Shown: piece by piece, positions 11,169 through 24,308 of the stretch | How positions within the stretch are numbered: position 1 is the stretch's first letter | Layout of the letters: the number at the start of each line of letters is the position of its first letter | Source: Impatiens glandulifera | Lineage: Eukaryota > Streptophyta > Magnoliopsida > Ericales > Balsaminaceae | Direction of reading: 5' to 3' | Assembly (NCBI RefSeq): GCF_907164915.1 | Contig: NC_061864.1 | Span: 6,221,389-6,285,388, forward strand | DNA length: 64,000 nucleotides | Translations under genes and position numbers: made by a program | Notes under the pieces: generated by a model | Database searches by the model: none | Told to the model about the DNA's origin: nothing | The model's input: the letters and a program-made list of their open reading frames with translations, nothing else

Positions 11169-11613
11169 AATATTAAACCTTATACTATTCATCCACCCCC
11201 AAAACGCTAAAACCCTAAACTATTATTCCATTTCAGCATTCATGCAAGGAAAACGACAGAAAAATGAGCATAACTCACCTGAAATGATGAAGGCATTCCG
11301 GGGCGTTGCTTCAGGGAGTTGATCTATCGGCTTCATTTGTTTCGTTGCTTCGTTTAGATCGTCGGGGGAGAAGAGAAACTGAAATGGGAGAAACTGAAAT
11401 GAGAGAAAGGAAAACCAAAGGTCGGTCGAGGAGAAACTGAAAGAGAATGAGGAGAGAGAGGAAAATAAATAGAAATAACCCAAATTTTTAATTAAGGGTA
11501 GAATTGTCTTTTATCCATGACAAAAGGTTAATTTTGCAAAATTTATCATGCCTATGCTAAGTTTGGAAATAAGCCTATTATCAGGGTTATTTCGTCAAAT
11601 TTCCCCGTCGTGG

Positions 11614-11963
11614 CCCTTTTTTTTTTTTCTGATAAAAATGTCCTATTCGTCACGCATCCTTCGGTTGCCGCAATTTTTTTTTTTTTTATTTTCCAAAAAA
11701 AATTAATTATAAAATTTTTGGACGAAAATGCTCCAGTTGCGTCACGCAACCTCAGTTGCGTTACGCAATCGCGTCACGCAACCCCAGTTGCGTTACGCAA
11801 TCGCGTCACGCAACCCCAGTTGCGTAACGCAACCGCGAGACGAAAAAAAAAATTTGAAAAAAAAAAAAATCCGATTAAGTCACGCAACTAGAGTTGCGTT
11901 ATGCAAGGGTACAATTGTAATAAAAAAAAAATAGTCACCAGCGCTATTTAAATTATCCACCCA
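11614..11963. repeat. GTTGCGT/ACGCAAC palindromic repeat, possible older foldback element
   Basis: Between 11735 and 11910 the motifs GTTGCGTCACGCAAC and GTTGCGTTACGCAAT alternate several times, forming many short palindromes. The right end (TAGCG preceded by TTTAAA on the reverse strand, about 11940-11956) mirrors TAATTTAAGTAGCG at 8809-8822, just left of the Pack-MULE-like element. The two parts may be the halves of one small inverted-repeat element into which the larger one jumped. A weaker relative is at 31615-31800. Confidence 0.4.
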
Positions 11964-12069
11964 CACAAATTGTAATTCACCCTGTTTAAAGGGTCGTCTG
12001 CTCAAATTCCCCTTTCTTGATCGAAGAAGAATATTCAACTTATTATGAAAACAGGTGTCACCTCTTTCA

Positions 12070-12108
<39 letters not shown>

Positions 12109-12109
12109 G
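12070..12109. repeat. (TTA)n microsatellite
   Basis: Perfect TTA trinucleotide run of about 13 units. Confidence 0.95.
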
Positions 12110-14318
12110 TTGTTGTTTTAGACCCACTCTTACTTTTATTTCTTCCTTCCTTCTTTCCTTTAATTCACTTTCTTTCCTATTTTTATTCATTCTTAATTAT
12201 TCAATAATTATATTTTGAGCTTTTTAAGCTAATTTTTTTTTTATCAGTTTTTAGCTTTTTTTTAATGTTTATTTACATTATTTATATACTATCATTACTT
12301 TACGAAATAGTTGTATCTAAATTGAAATATTTTATTTTATTTTAATAATTAAATTACTAAATATATTAATTAAATTACTAAATATATTAATTAAATTATT
12401 TCAATAATATTCTTATTTTATCTCTTAAAAAAATCAATTTTTCTTATTTATTAATTTATACAAATAATTCTTTTTTTTTTGTAAAATAAAATAAATCCAT
12501 AAAAATCTCATATTAAAATGTATTTAGTTAGTGGTTTTTATAAGGTAGATAACATTAGAAAGACAAAAAAAAGTTGGATGGCGGCAACAGTCATTATCCA
12601 CACAAATCTATTTAAAAATAAAATGAACTTTATAAATGATTAAAATCATTCTCTGTACCTACTAATTAGTAACTACTATATCTCTTGATTAATTAAAGTT
12701 TTGTGATATTTTAAAATATGTTTCACATCCTAACTTTATTTATTGTAATACATTATGACTAACTATTTAAGCATTCATTACCAAATATTATTTATGTTTG
12801 TGAGTTTAATTTATTTAGTGATAGTGAAATATTTAGATCAGAAATATGCACATACAATACATTCAAATGTATATAGATTTTTAGATAAATAAGCCAAAAT
12901 AACATTCAAATGATTATTATAAGGTGAAATATCAATTATTTTTAGTCATATAGGCATTGATTAATGCATCTGGATATCTCCAGGTCATCTAACATCGACT
13001 ATATTATCTATTATATCATCTATTAATTTGTCTTAGAGAAACTCTATATAGATAAGAGAAGGAGGAAATAGAACAAGCATTAGAGATATTTGAGAGAATT
13101 AAAGTCAATATGAAAATTTATTGAGTTGTTTTGAATTTTTAATGCAAAAAAAGAGAATATTGAACAAAATGAAGCTATATATTTTATAAAAAAGAGAATA
13201 TTGAACAAAATGAAGCTATATATTTTATTGTATAAACTTGATATAAAAGAAATAAGATTAACACAAAAAGAAATATAATATTTTGACAAAATATATTTAT
13301 GTTGACCTAGTAGAGACTTATTTAAAGATGTAATCTTACCAACTGAAATCTTTGTTCACTTCGAGTAACTGTTATGTATTTATTAAGATTTCGGAGAGGA
13401 CGAGTATTATATAAATTTGTGTCATAACCTTAAACTATCGAAATGTAATATTTGTTTTGATCTCCTCACTAATATTCTCTTCTGAGTGGACGTAGTTAAG
13501 TTTTATCTTTATAAACCGCGTTAAATTGATGTATTTCTTTATTGTTTATGTAATTACGCTGTTTGTAATCATTTATATTTTGATTGATTGATACAATTAA
13601 ATACCTCACCACGGAGAGTCTTAAGTTTAGAGAGATTTTATTCTTAAACTTGTTTTATCATATTGTAACTTGATATCACTCTCTTGACTCCTAATTAAAC
13701 TGCTATTAGTTCGAGTTCACAAACTTTAAATGTGTTACGCAAGCTGAATAAACCTATGAATTAAATCATCTATTCATTTATGTTTCTCTAGTAAATTTTT
13801 TTCATCTTTATAAATCTAATTCAACATATAATTTTATTTATTATGTTAATTGTGTGCTGACACTGCCTAGAGTCGATAAGATAATGACATGAACTTCTGT
13901 TCTATACAAAAATAAAAAATAAAAAATAATAATATAGATGATAAGATTTCGTTACTAAAAGTAGGTAGTCAGCTAGCGAAAAGCTATAGTCAGCTAAGAC
14001 CTTGGAGAAACAGTCACAACTCTAATTGATTAAAATATTAAATTGTTATTCCATGCTAATATTGCTTTTAAACATTTTTTTATGTAATACTGATAAAATA
14101 TTAATATCGATCATCCAAACCACGTCTTGTGTTTATCCCTATTATATGTTCTAACATTTTAATCGTTTTTTTTTCAAATAATAAATTAATAACATATTTT
14201 TCTTTCTTTCTGTAATTTTATTTTTTAAATAAATTCTCCAAGTTGACACTAAATATATTTTCAGAATTACAAATTTGCGATTACTTGGCCTCGAAGTTAG
14301 TTTGGTCTTGATATATAT
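12110..14318. other. AT-rich intergenic DNA, no gene seen
   Basis: No coding frame of note. It contains a two-copy tandem repeat of 41-bp period at about 13146-13230, built on AAGAGAATATTGAACAAAAT. Otherwise nothing recognisable. Confidence 0.6.

Positions 14319-14319
<1 letters not shown>

Positions 14320-14363
<44 letters not shown>
14320..14363. repeat. (GA)n microsatellite
   Basis: Perfect GA dinucleotide run of about 22 units, roughly 0.9 kb upstream of chitinase-like copy B and near the likely start of its leader. GA tracts are common in plant core promoters and 5'UTRs. Confidence 0.9.
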
Positions 14364-14365
<2 letters not shown>

Positions 14366-14621
14366 GTCTTTGGAAAGCTCAGAGCTTAAAGGATCTTCGT
14401 GTTCTTCGGTAGTATAGCCATTGATTCTAGGATACTCATTTCAGCGAGTTGATAAGAGCAAGCTAGCTAGAAGGTTTTATTATATATTCAGGTTAGTTGC
14501 TTCAATTTGTTTATAATTAATCTGAACTGAACTGAACTCTTGCATAAAAAAAATGATTCCCTTTTTGAAAAAAGAAATGTGGCGGAAGAAAACTTAATTT
14601 AGGGTTTATGGTTTCTCGATT

Positions 14622-14626
<5 letters not shown>

Positions 14627-14682
<56 letters not shown>
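14627..14682. repeat. (AT)n microsatellite
   Basis: Perfect AT run of about 28 units in the probable leader intron of chitinase-like copy B. It is absent at the matching place in copy A. Confidence 0.95.
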
Positions 14683-14684
<2 letters not shown>

Positions 14685-15247
14685 CAATTAAGGGTTTGAA
14701 AAAAACGTAATAGCTCTTCGTTTTATCTTGATCTGAAGCTTAGATGATGAGTCCAATCTAAATTGTATGCTGCTATTCAATTCAATTAGATTTGCCAATA
14801 TCGATCTCAGTTAATTAAGATGATTTATCGCAAGGTTCTTAAGAAGGATGTATACTGGTTTCTGAAGAGATGAGACAAATGCAGTAATTAGGTAGGTAAT
14901 CTTACTGCTTTGAGTTCTATCAATTGATAATATAAAATATATAGAAATTGTGTATTAAGATTTTTGTTTCAATTACATCAAAATTTGGAATTGCAGGTAT
15001 TTTACCAGGTGCGATTATTTGTTTTTTTACCATTTTCATGCCAATTATGCCTAATTAAATTCATGATGATACTACATTAATTATATATACCTTTAGTGCA
15101 TTTCTAGAACTTTGGAATCTATTATGACTTACAAAATGAAATTCAAACATGAGTATTAACAGTCTCTTATTTGCGTCTTCTAACGCTACATTTTTCTTTA
15201 ACACGATTGAGTTGTTCACAGATTTGCAGGAAGGAAACCTACTACAA

Positions 15248-16129
15248 ATGAAGTCAATCATCATCACCATTATGATCTTCTTTGTCTCCGCAGCTGCTCC
15301 TAAAAAACTAGACAGTGTGGGGGTCTATTGGGGTCAGGACGGGCCAGAGGAGGGAACCCTTGTTAGTGCACGCGCTACAGACCGATACTCCATCCTCGTA
15401 ATGGTCTACCTGACCAATTTAGGATCAGGCAGAACTCCAATACTTAATTTCACCGGCCACTGCAACCCCACAAACAACAACTGCAATATGAGCGAAGACA
15501 TCCGCTTTTGTCAGGAACGTGGAATTAAAGTCATGCTCGCCGTTGAGATTTATTCTCTATCCTCAAGGGATGACGCCAAAAATGTCTCCCGCTACTTGCA
15601 GAACAACTTTTTGGGCGGCCGGTCAGCATATCGCCCACTCGGTGACGCCGTCCTGGACGGGATACTGTTCATGAACCAGCAGGACCTCCTATACTATGAT
15701 GACTTGGTTATCTTTCTGTCCAATTACAACAACAATTCTTCTTCTGGTGGAAAGCTTTCTCTGGCAGCGGCACATCCGTGTCCACCTCCCGGTAGCACAT
15801 CAATGGGGCCTGCAGTTGATTCGGGATTGATTGATCTTGTTTTCATTGAATCCTATTCCACTACTAATAGCCGCCAGTGCGACTATAACGGAAACATAAG
15901 TGAGTTTAAGAATTCGTGGGAGACGATGAACGCAAGGATTCCCGCAAGAAAGATATATCTGGTTTTGCCAGCATCTCCCCAGGTGGCTCAAAGTGGGTTC
16001 ATTCCGGCTGATGTCCTGAAGTCGGAGATCCTGCCCGTGTTGACCAAGTTGCCCAGGTTCGGAGGGGTGATGATCCAGTCAAAGTTAGGGGATGATAAGA
16101 CAAGGTATACCGACCAAATCAACAGCTAG
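15248..16129 (+). CDS. Class III chitinase-like protein, copy B, strongly diverged
   Basis: GH18 class III-like protein of 293 aa. The start at 15248 gives a short signal peptide (M-K-S-I-I-I-T-I-M-I-F-F) and follows a TTTGCAG acceptor-like site; an in-frame ATG at 15149 would only add an unlikely leader. The first strand is V-Y-W-G-Q-D-G. The catalytic stretch reads DGILFMNQ in place of DGIDFDIE, so both acidic residues are gone. It is more eroded than copies A and C. The first of the six conserved cysteines is Arg (S-A-R-A-T-D), which leaves its partner unpaired, and the conserved Trp near the C-terminus (V-M-x-W-S-K-F) is Gln. The frame has no stop. It may be a gene drifting toward loss or one under relaxed or changed selection. 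Its 3' end faces the intact pyruvate kinase gene. Confidence 0.8.
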   Translation: MKSIIITIMIFFVSAAAPKKLDSVGVYWGQDGPEEGTLVSARATDRYSILVMVYLTNLGSGRTPILNFTGHCNPTNNNCNMSEDIRFCQERGIKVMLAVEIYSLSSRDDAKNVSRYLQNNFLGGRSAYRPLGDAVLDGILFMNQQDLLYYDDLVIFLSNYNNNSSSGGKLSLAAAHPCPPPGSTSMGPAVDSGLIDLVFIESYSTTNSRQCDYNGNISEFKNSWETMNARIPARKIYLVLPASPQVAQSGFIPADVLKSEILPVLTKLPRFGGVMIQSKLGDDKTRYTDQINS

Positions 16130-16295
16130 CTAGCAAGTTAGCTGCTAACTGTGTAGTTTTCACATAACCATCTATTTTACGAGTGAGTGAGTGAGTAAAT
16201 TGAACGCCCCTATCTGGGTTTCCGTACAATTGAGGTGTGTGTTTTTTTCCTGCTAATCAAGGGAGATTGAGTTGAGTTGCAGCTGAGGTCTTCGG

Positions 16296-16374
16296 CTACC
16301 AAATGTTTGTCTATTCCCCTGTTTTCTCTCACAGGGAGGTGGAAGGGACAGGGGAACAAACAAACATTTGGTAG
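16296..16374. repeat. Insertion with near-perfect hairpin, absent from copy C
   Basis: Left arm 16296-16322 (CTACCAAATGTTTGT, then TATTCCCCTGT after one base) pairs with right arm 16348-16374 at 25 of 27 positions, around a 25-nt loop. The flanks on both sides match the downstream region of copy C in inverted orientation (39000-39130), but the hairpin and about 20-30 bp around it are missing there. It is therefore an insertion after duplication, or a loss from copy C. It could be a tiny MITE or a precursor of a small RNA. Confidence 0.7.
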
Positions 16375-16790
16375 TAGAGGATCTCACCAGAGGTGAGCGT
16401 GTTGGAGTTCCTAATTATCATTTGTGATAATTAGGTGATCTGTTTCTTCTTGTAAGTTGTGTTTATACAAATAATTTAATTTTGTCGTGGCTTATAATAT
16501 AGCATAGCATACCAATCAAACAACCTAATTCTCAAGTCAATTTGAAACAACACAGTACACCTTCCAAATTGAACAACAAGCTAATATCCATCCACCTCTC
16601 CTCCTAATACTACACTAAAATCAACAGTTTTTTTAACCATTCGTAGAACACCAACAAAGGAGAAGGAGAATAATAAAGTTAACAAAAAACATAGATGCAT
16701 CACAAGAACAAAGAATAAAACCAACCTGACTTCTTCTTATTCTTCTTCTACACTCAAGATGATCCAAATAAGGATTTGGGGGGATTTCGA

Positions 16791-19700
16791 CTAGACTTCC
16801 CTGACCTGGATATTATGAGTGGACTGGAAACGCCAGATAGGCTTTCTACCGCTCTGGACTATCGCCACCTGCTCTCCTTTCTTTACCATTCCTTGCTCCT
16901 GCAATCCATCATCCATCTCAAAATTACTTTTCTTTTTTCGTTTGATGATATAATATAATGAGTAGGAGGAGTGGGAAACGTTGTTAAAATTCTAACTGAC
17001 CTTCAACAAGGACAGAGAAGTAGCAAATGTTTCTTCAGCATCATCCGAGAATTCCAAATAAATTGGACATACTCCCTGGTATAAAGCCAACCTCTGTTGT
17101 ATCCTTTTCCTGAAATCCAATAATAGTCCCAATATTACATCTCAGTGTCTATTTGAAATCCTATGATTGCATAATCTAAAATAAAGGTTTCTTACTCATT
17201 TGTGAAAGCAAATATCGTTCCAGAAGGACGATAATGACTCAGAAGAATAGCCATGAAACCACTTCTAGTGAATACAATAGTCGAGGTCCCCAAAGTGTTT
17301 GACATCATCGTTGCATGAAAAGCAAACATCTCACTCATATGCCTCTGTCCAGTGTATTATAATGTTTAGAAACATTCTAAATGTGTCAAAGCCTTCAATT
17401 TAAAACCTAACCTTGAATGCCTGTCCAAGATTAGGAGGTGTTTCTCCGCCAACCAAGGTTGCTTCCGTCCTTAATGCAACTGTATGCATCACTTTGACAG
17501 CTTTCAGAGGAAATCTGTATAGCACTATATTATATAATCTTTGATACCATATATAATGCTTCTCAAACTAAGAGAAACTACACTTACTTTCCATGAGCAG
17601 TTTCTCCAGAAAGCATAACTGCATCAGCACCCTCTCTAACAGCTATTGCAATATCTGATACCTCTGCTCGGGTTGGTGTGGGATGGACGATCATGCTTTC
17701 AAGCATGTTTGTAGCCACAATAACGGCTTTCCCCATGCTACGGCATATCCTGATTATTTCTTCCTGTATTGTGCAATATCCCAATGTTATTAACAACAAA
17801 ATTTAAATAAGATTATTATTGTAATTCCAATATAATCTCTTTTCAAATGCACCTGTAACAGTGGAACCTCTTCAATTGGAAGCTCTGCACCAAGATCCCC
17901 TCTAGCAACCATTGCCTACCAGGAAACAAAAAGCCTTAACCTTTCAGAACCAGCAATACAAAATACAAACGCTACAAGAAAAGTGATTATTTACCCCATC
18001 AGAAGCAGTAATTATGGAATGCAAATTTGGAATAGAATCCGCACTTTCAATTTTCACAATAACGTGTATATCAGCATTGCAGCCTGTGAAATTGAATAAC
18101 AAAATATTTAATTGAGCTCGAAGAAAGTCTTGCTGTTGTGCATGGGTTTGCTTTTGCATTCAAATGCCAAATAAAACTCTTATTCTTCTCACAAATCAAA
18201 AGATACATTACTTCTTTTGGTGAAGCAACTAAAACAAACTGGCACATGTACAAGAAAAACAAATCAAGCCTTACTTTTCAAGTAATTCTTCAATTCATGC
18301 ACGACAGCAGCATCTTTGACAAATGAGACTGCATAAAAATCAACCTTGTTGTCCACTCCAAACTTGATATCATCCCAATCCTTCTCTGTGGAATTTGGAG
18401 GAAAATTTACTTAATTTTATTTACAATGCAAACTTGGAAAAGGAAGATGATGGCAACAAGATTGAAGCTTCAACAAAAGAGATTTTTTTTATAATTTCTA
18501 ACCTGTGATAGAGGGAAGTGTAGCACTTTTTCCCCTAACATTTAAATGTCGTCTTGATTTAAGCTCTCCACCATCAACAACCTCACATGTTACAGAATCT
18601 TCTGTCTTGGACTTCACCAAAAATGACATCATACCACCTACATACACAAGAAAACATCAAGTGAGTTCAATGTCCAAAGCTTTACAAATACAGGGTAAAA
18701 AAAGACATAATATCTCACCAGAATGTGCACATAGAATGAGATTATACTTCTAAAGTAGATGTTGAAATATATCAGAGAGTTTTATTCAAATTAAAACAAT
18801 AATCAGTAGCAAAAGCCATGGAACCTGCTTGCAGAATGAGATGTTCAATAAGAATGAATCAACAATTCCCTTTTATTTTTTCAATTTATTCTCAATGGAA
18901 GAATCTGTTTGTTTTCCATGTACCAGTTCTTTTATGAAGCACTAATTTGATTTGAACATATCAAGATCCCATCCTATTGATAACTTCATGGAACATTCCA
19001 GTTACAATATTTAACACGAGTAGACAAAATAAGATGAGGACTATAGAGAACAGCTTGTACCGTCAACTAGAAGCATATCTCCATCTTCTACATCATTGAC
19101 AAAATCGTCATAATTAACACTGACACAATCTGCAGTACCGACACCTCTTTTTATAGTGAAGGTAAATTCTTGCCCACTCGCTAACATAATTGGTTGGGGC
19201 AAATCGCCACTTCGAACCTCAGGACCCTACAAAGATAATACAGTTAGAAAAATATCAAAGTATATGATGGCACATAACATAGGAAGAAATACCAACCTTC
19301 GTGTCAAGCATTATGGCAATGACATTGTCTTTGGCTTGAGCATTGTATTCTTTGACCAAATCAATGACTTTCTGATGAGATGCGTGATCTCCGTGTGACA
19401 TATTCATACGAGCAACATTCATGCCAGCCTCAGCCAGCTTCCATATCATTTCCTTGGTATCTGTAGATGGTCCAATTGTGCAGACAATTTTTGTCTTGCG
19501 TCTAACTGTGGGCTTCGACCACATACCCACGGAAGTGTCACTGAACTTCTGAAGTCCCATTACATATTCCATTTCGTCTCCAATCTAATCACAATGCCGA
19601 AATTGAAATTTAAACTGTTCAGACAATATTTCTCTTGTTGGAAAACAGGTTTAAGAACACTGTTAAACCTGGTCAAGCAGCTTAGCTAATAAATTGGTAA

Positions 19701-20192
19701 AGAAACAAAATATCATACCATTATTTTAAATTACAGATTAAGTAAATCTTCAGTTGTAAAGAACTGAACCAGTAAGTTACCACTTAAATATCATGCATTT
19801 GTTCGTTCACAAGATACAAAGCCTAGCTCATTTTAGAACACATCTCAACTAGCAGAAAAAGTCACTTTAATCAGCAAGAAAATGTGAGAAAAAAACAAAA
19901 TGGAAATGTGGAAAGCACAAATTGCAAGAGTAAAGAAGAAGATCTAGAAACGCACAACCTTGGGAACATCTTCGGGGGAGACAGGAATGACTTCAGGCTC
20001 CAGACGAGTAGATCTCTTTCCGGCAACGGCTGCCGAAATGCGAAAAGAGCGACGGTTCTTCCTATCATTGTGAACCGGTATTCTAGAAGAAAAAACGGAA
20101 GGCTGAATGTTCTCAGCTCTGGATATGATAGATCCAGAGGTAGGACATGCCAAGGAGCTGTGAATCGGTCGAGAAGCCACCATTTGAGCCAT
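16791..20192 (-). CDS. PKP2: Plastidial pyruvate kinase, beta type
   Basis: Converts phosphoenolpyruvate and ADP to pyruvate and ATP in the plastid, feeding fatty-acid synthesis. Twelve exons join in frame to 576 aa: 20192-19959, 19584-19297, 19226-19061, 18637-18503, 18385-18275, 18083-17995, 17915-17853, 17763-17588, 17514-17412, 17344-17196, 17109-17001, 16898-16791. Residues 1 to about 60 are Ser/Arg-rich and acid-poor, as in a transit peptide. Then follow [10 protein letters not shown], the substrate region [10 protein letters not shown], the catalytic-lysine strand V-K-I-E-S-A-D, the Mg-binding A-R-G-D-L-G-A-E and the signature [16 protein letters not shown]. Length and sequence match Arabidopsis PKp-beta1 (At5g52920, about 579 aa). 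All splice sites are GT-AG. This is the only complete copy; damaged partial copies lie at 7610-8752 and 38605-38711. Confidence 0.95.
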
Positions 20193-20208
20193 TTTTGAAT
20201 CGGTTGAG

Positions 20209-20285
20209 AAGATCCTGCTGTTTAATTAAGCTCAGTTTGTGAATGAGAGAGAAAGAAGATCCTGCTGTTTAATTAAAGCTCAGTT
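20209..20285 (-). repeat. Short direct duplication in the kinase 5' leader
   Basis: GATCCTGCTGTTTAATTAA followed by GCTCAGTTT occurs twice, about 56 bp apart, just upstream of the start codon of the plastidial pyruvate kinase gene. It probably lies in the 5'UTR. A regulatory role is not evident. Confidence 0.8.
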
Positions 20286-20389
20286 TTGAAGCTGATCTCG
20301 AAGTTATCGCCTATGGCATAGTTGATGATGATGATGGCGGCTTCGTTCGTGTCGTCGAATAGGAAGCGGACTTTCCCACACATCACTTT

Positions 20390-23120
<2,731 letters not shown>

Positions 23121-23205
23121 CATATATAGTTGGTTCATTATTTCTTTGTTCATTCATTCATTCATTCGGGTGTCCTCTCAACTCTCAAGTCCTAGCTATC
23201 TAGAA

Positions 23206-23862
23206 ATGGAAGTTGCAGCTTCTCAGCCGTTGATCTCAATTGAAAGCTTCTCTTACAGATGGCTATTGAATCTAAACAATAACCCATCTTCCATCTTAGA
23301 ATTTGATGATCAAGTTCAAGGCCAGGATGATAATAGTTCTTCATTCAGATACAGTTCTCTTGGCTTCATCGAGATGGACCCCCGACTGCCAGCTTCTAGA
23401 CGGTTCTATATCAGAGCCAGCGGAGGCGGCGGCTCTCACGACTTCAATTTCACTTTCCCAGTCGCCTCTTCTTCACCCGTTGACGAACTAATCTCAGACG
23501 GATTAATCCTCATGCAGCCTCTGTTCATCGACAACTCAATGAAGAAGGTGGAAGATCAAGAAACCGATTCATCATCTCATGATCATAACGACGTGACTAG
23601 ATTAAACATGAAATCAGATTCATCTTGCAGCAATAAGATTCGTCGTAATTCTATTTCAAAGCGGTTCTTTTTAAAGTACTTTGCTTTTTTTATGGCACCG
23701 TTTTGTAAAAAAATATGTAACCGAAGAAGATCACGAGGGTTGGCTAGAGTTGAGTCGGTTAACTCGTCGTGTGACAATTGGAGAAGATCGTCATCGTGTG
23801 ATTCTGAGAGTTCTATACATGAGGCTGTCCTTCATTGCAAGAGATCGATTGGTACACAATAA
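23206..23862 (+). CDS. Membrane-associated kinase regulator (MAKR6-like)
   Basis: Single-exon gene of 218 aa; start at 23206 (M-E-V-A-A-S-Q-P-L) rather than an ATG 60 bases upstream, because the family begins close to S-Q-P-L-x-I-E-S-F-S-Y-x-W-L. Further landmarks are F-I-E-M-D-P-R-L-P-x-S-R-R-F and D-F-N-F-x-F-P, then D-E-L-I-S-D-G-L-I-L-M-Q-P-L-F near residue 95-110, typical of MAKR proteins, above all MAKR6. The C-terminal half is basic and Ser-rich (R-R-N-S, N-R-R-R-S-R), suiting attachment to acidic membrane lipids. Relatives (BKI1/MAKR) sit at the plasma membrane and modulate receptor kinases; that role is by family only. TATATAG near 23125 could be the TATA box. Confidence 0.8.
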   Translation: MEVAASQPLISIESFSYRWLLNLNNNPSSILEFDDQVQGQDDNSSSFRYSSLGFIEMDPRLPASRRFYIRASGGGGSHDFNFTFPVASSSPVDELISDGLILMQPLFIDNSMKKVEDQETDSSSHDHNDVTRLNMKSDSSCSNKIRRNSISKRFFLKYFAFFMAPFCKKICNRRRSRGLARVESVNSSCDNWRRSSSCDSESSIHEAVLHCKRSIGTQ

Positions 23863-24308
23863 ATGTTGTCACATGAAGACAAGGCACATATATTTCCTGA
23901 TCAGCCATTAGAAAATTATTCTGGATTTTACTCTTGTCTTTTCCTACGAATGATCAACCATCAGAATTGTGTTCAGATTTGTGTGGACAGTTTTTCATTT
24001 CTTATATTCAGTTAGTGCCACTGCCACATGAAATAATGAAAATAATTAAATGTATACTTTTCCTCTCTTCTATCGGTTTAATTCATTTATAATATATATA
24101 TTACCCAAAAATATTTAATCGTGTTAATTTTCAATAGCTTGTAATATATATATGTATTACTAATACTAATATATTTGAATTTTTATGGTTAATAGTATAC
24201 ATAACTTATGCTAATAGATGCTTCCAAAAATAAGGAACATTGCATGTTCAGTACCATCAAAAGGAAAATATAACAATTGATTTGAAATGAGTTAATATTA
24301 CTTCAATT

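Larger units (their letters stand above)
8833..11605. mobile_element. Pack-MULE-like element with long TIRs and two captured gene fragments
   Basis: The left arm (about 8833-9478) and right arm (about 10985-11605) are inverted repeats of roughly 90% identity over ~620 bp. They start GGGAAATTTGACGAAATAAC. The 8-bp sequence CGTCGTGG flanks both ends (8825-8832 and 11606-11613) as a target duplication. No transposase is encoded. Each arm contains TTCATCATTTCAG/GTGAGTTATG, a good splice donor (9152/9153 on +, 11279/11278 on -). The interior carries a CrRLK1L kinase fragment on + and a LAZ1/DUF300 fragment on -, each downstream of an acceptor site. Long TIRs and gene capture fit a Mutator-like Pack-MULE. 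The 8-bp duplication is one short of the usual 9 for Mutator and equals that of hAT, so the superfamily is likely but not certain. Confidence 0.85.

Noticed and set aside
19884..20198. 104-codon plus-strand frame
   Set aside because: It is antisense to exon 1 of the plastid pyruvate kinase and has no similarity of its own.
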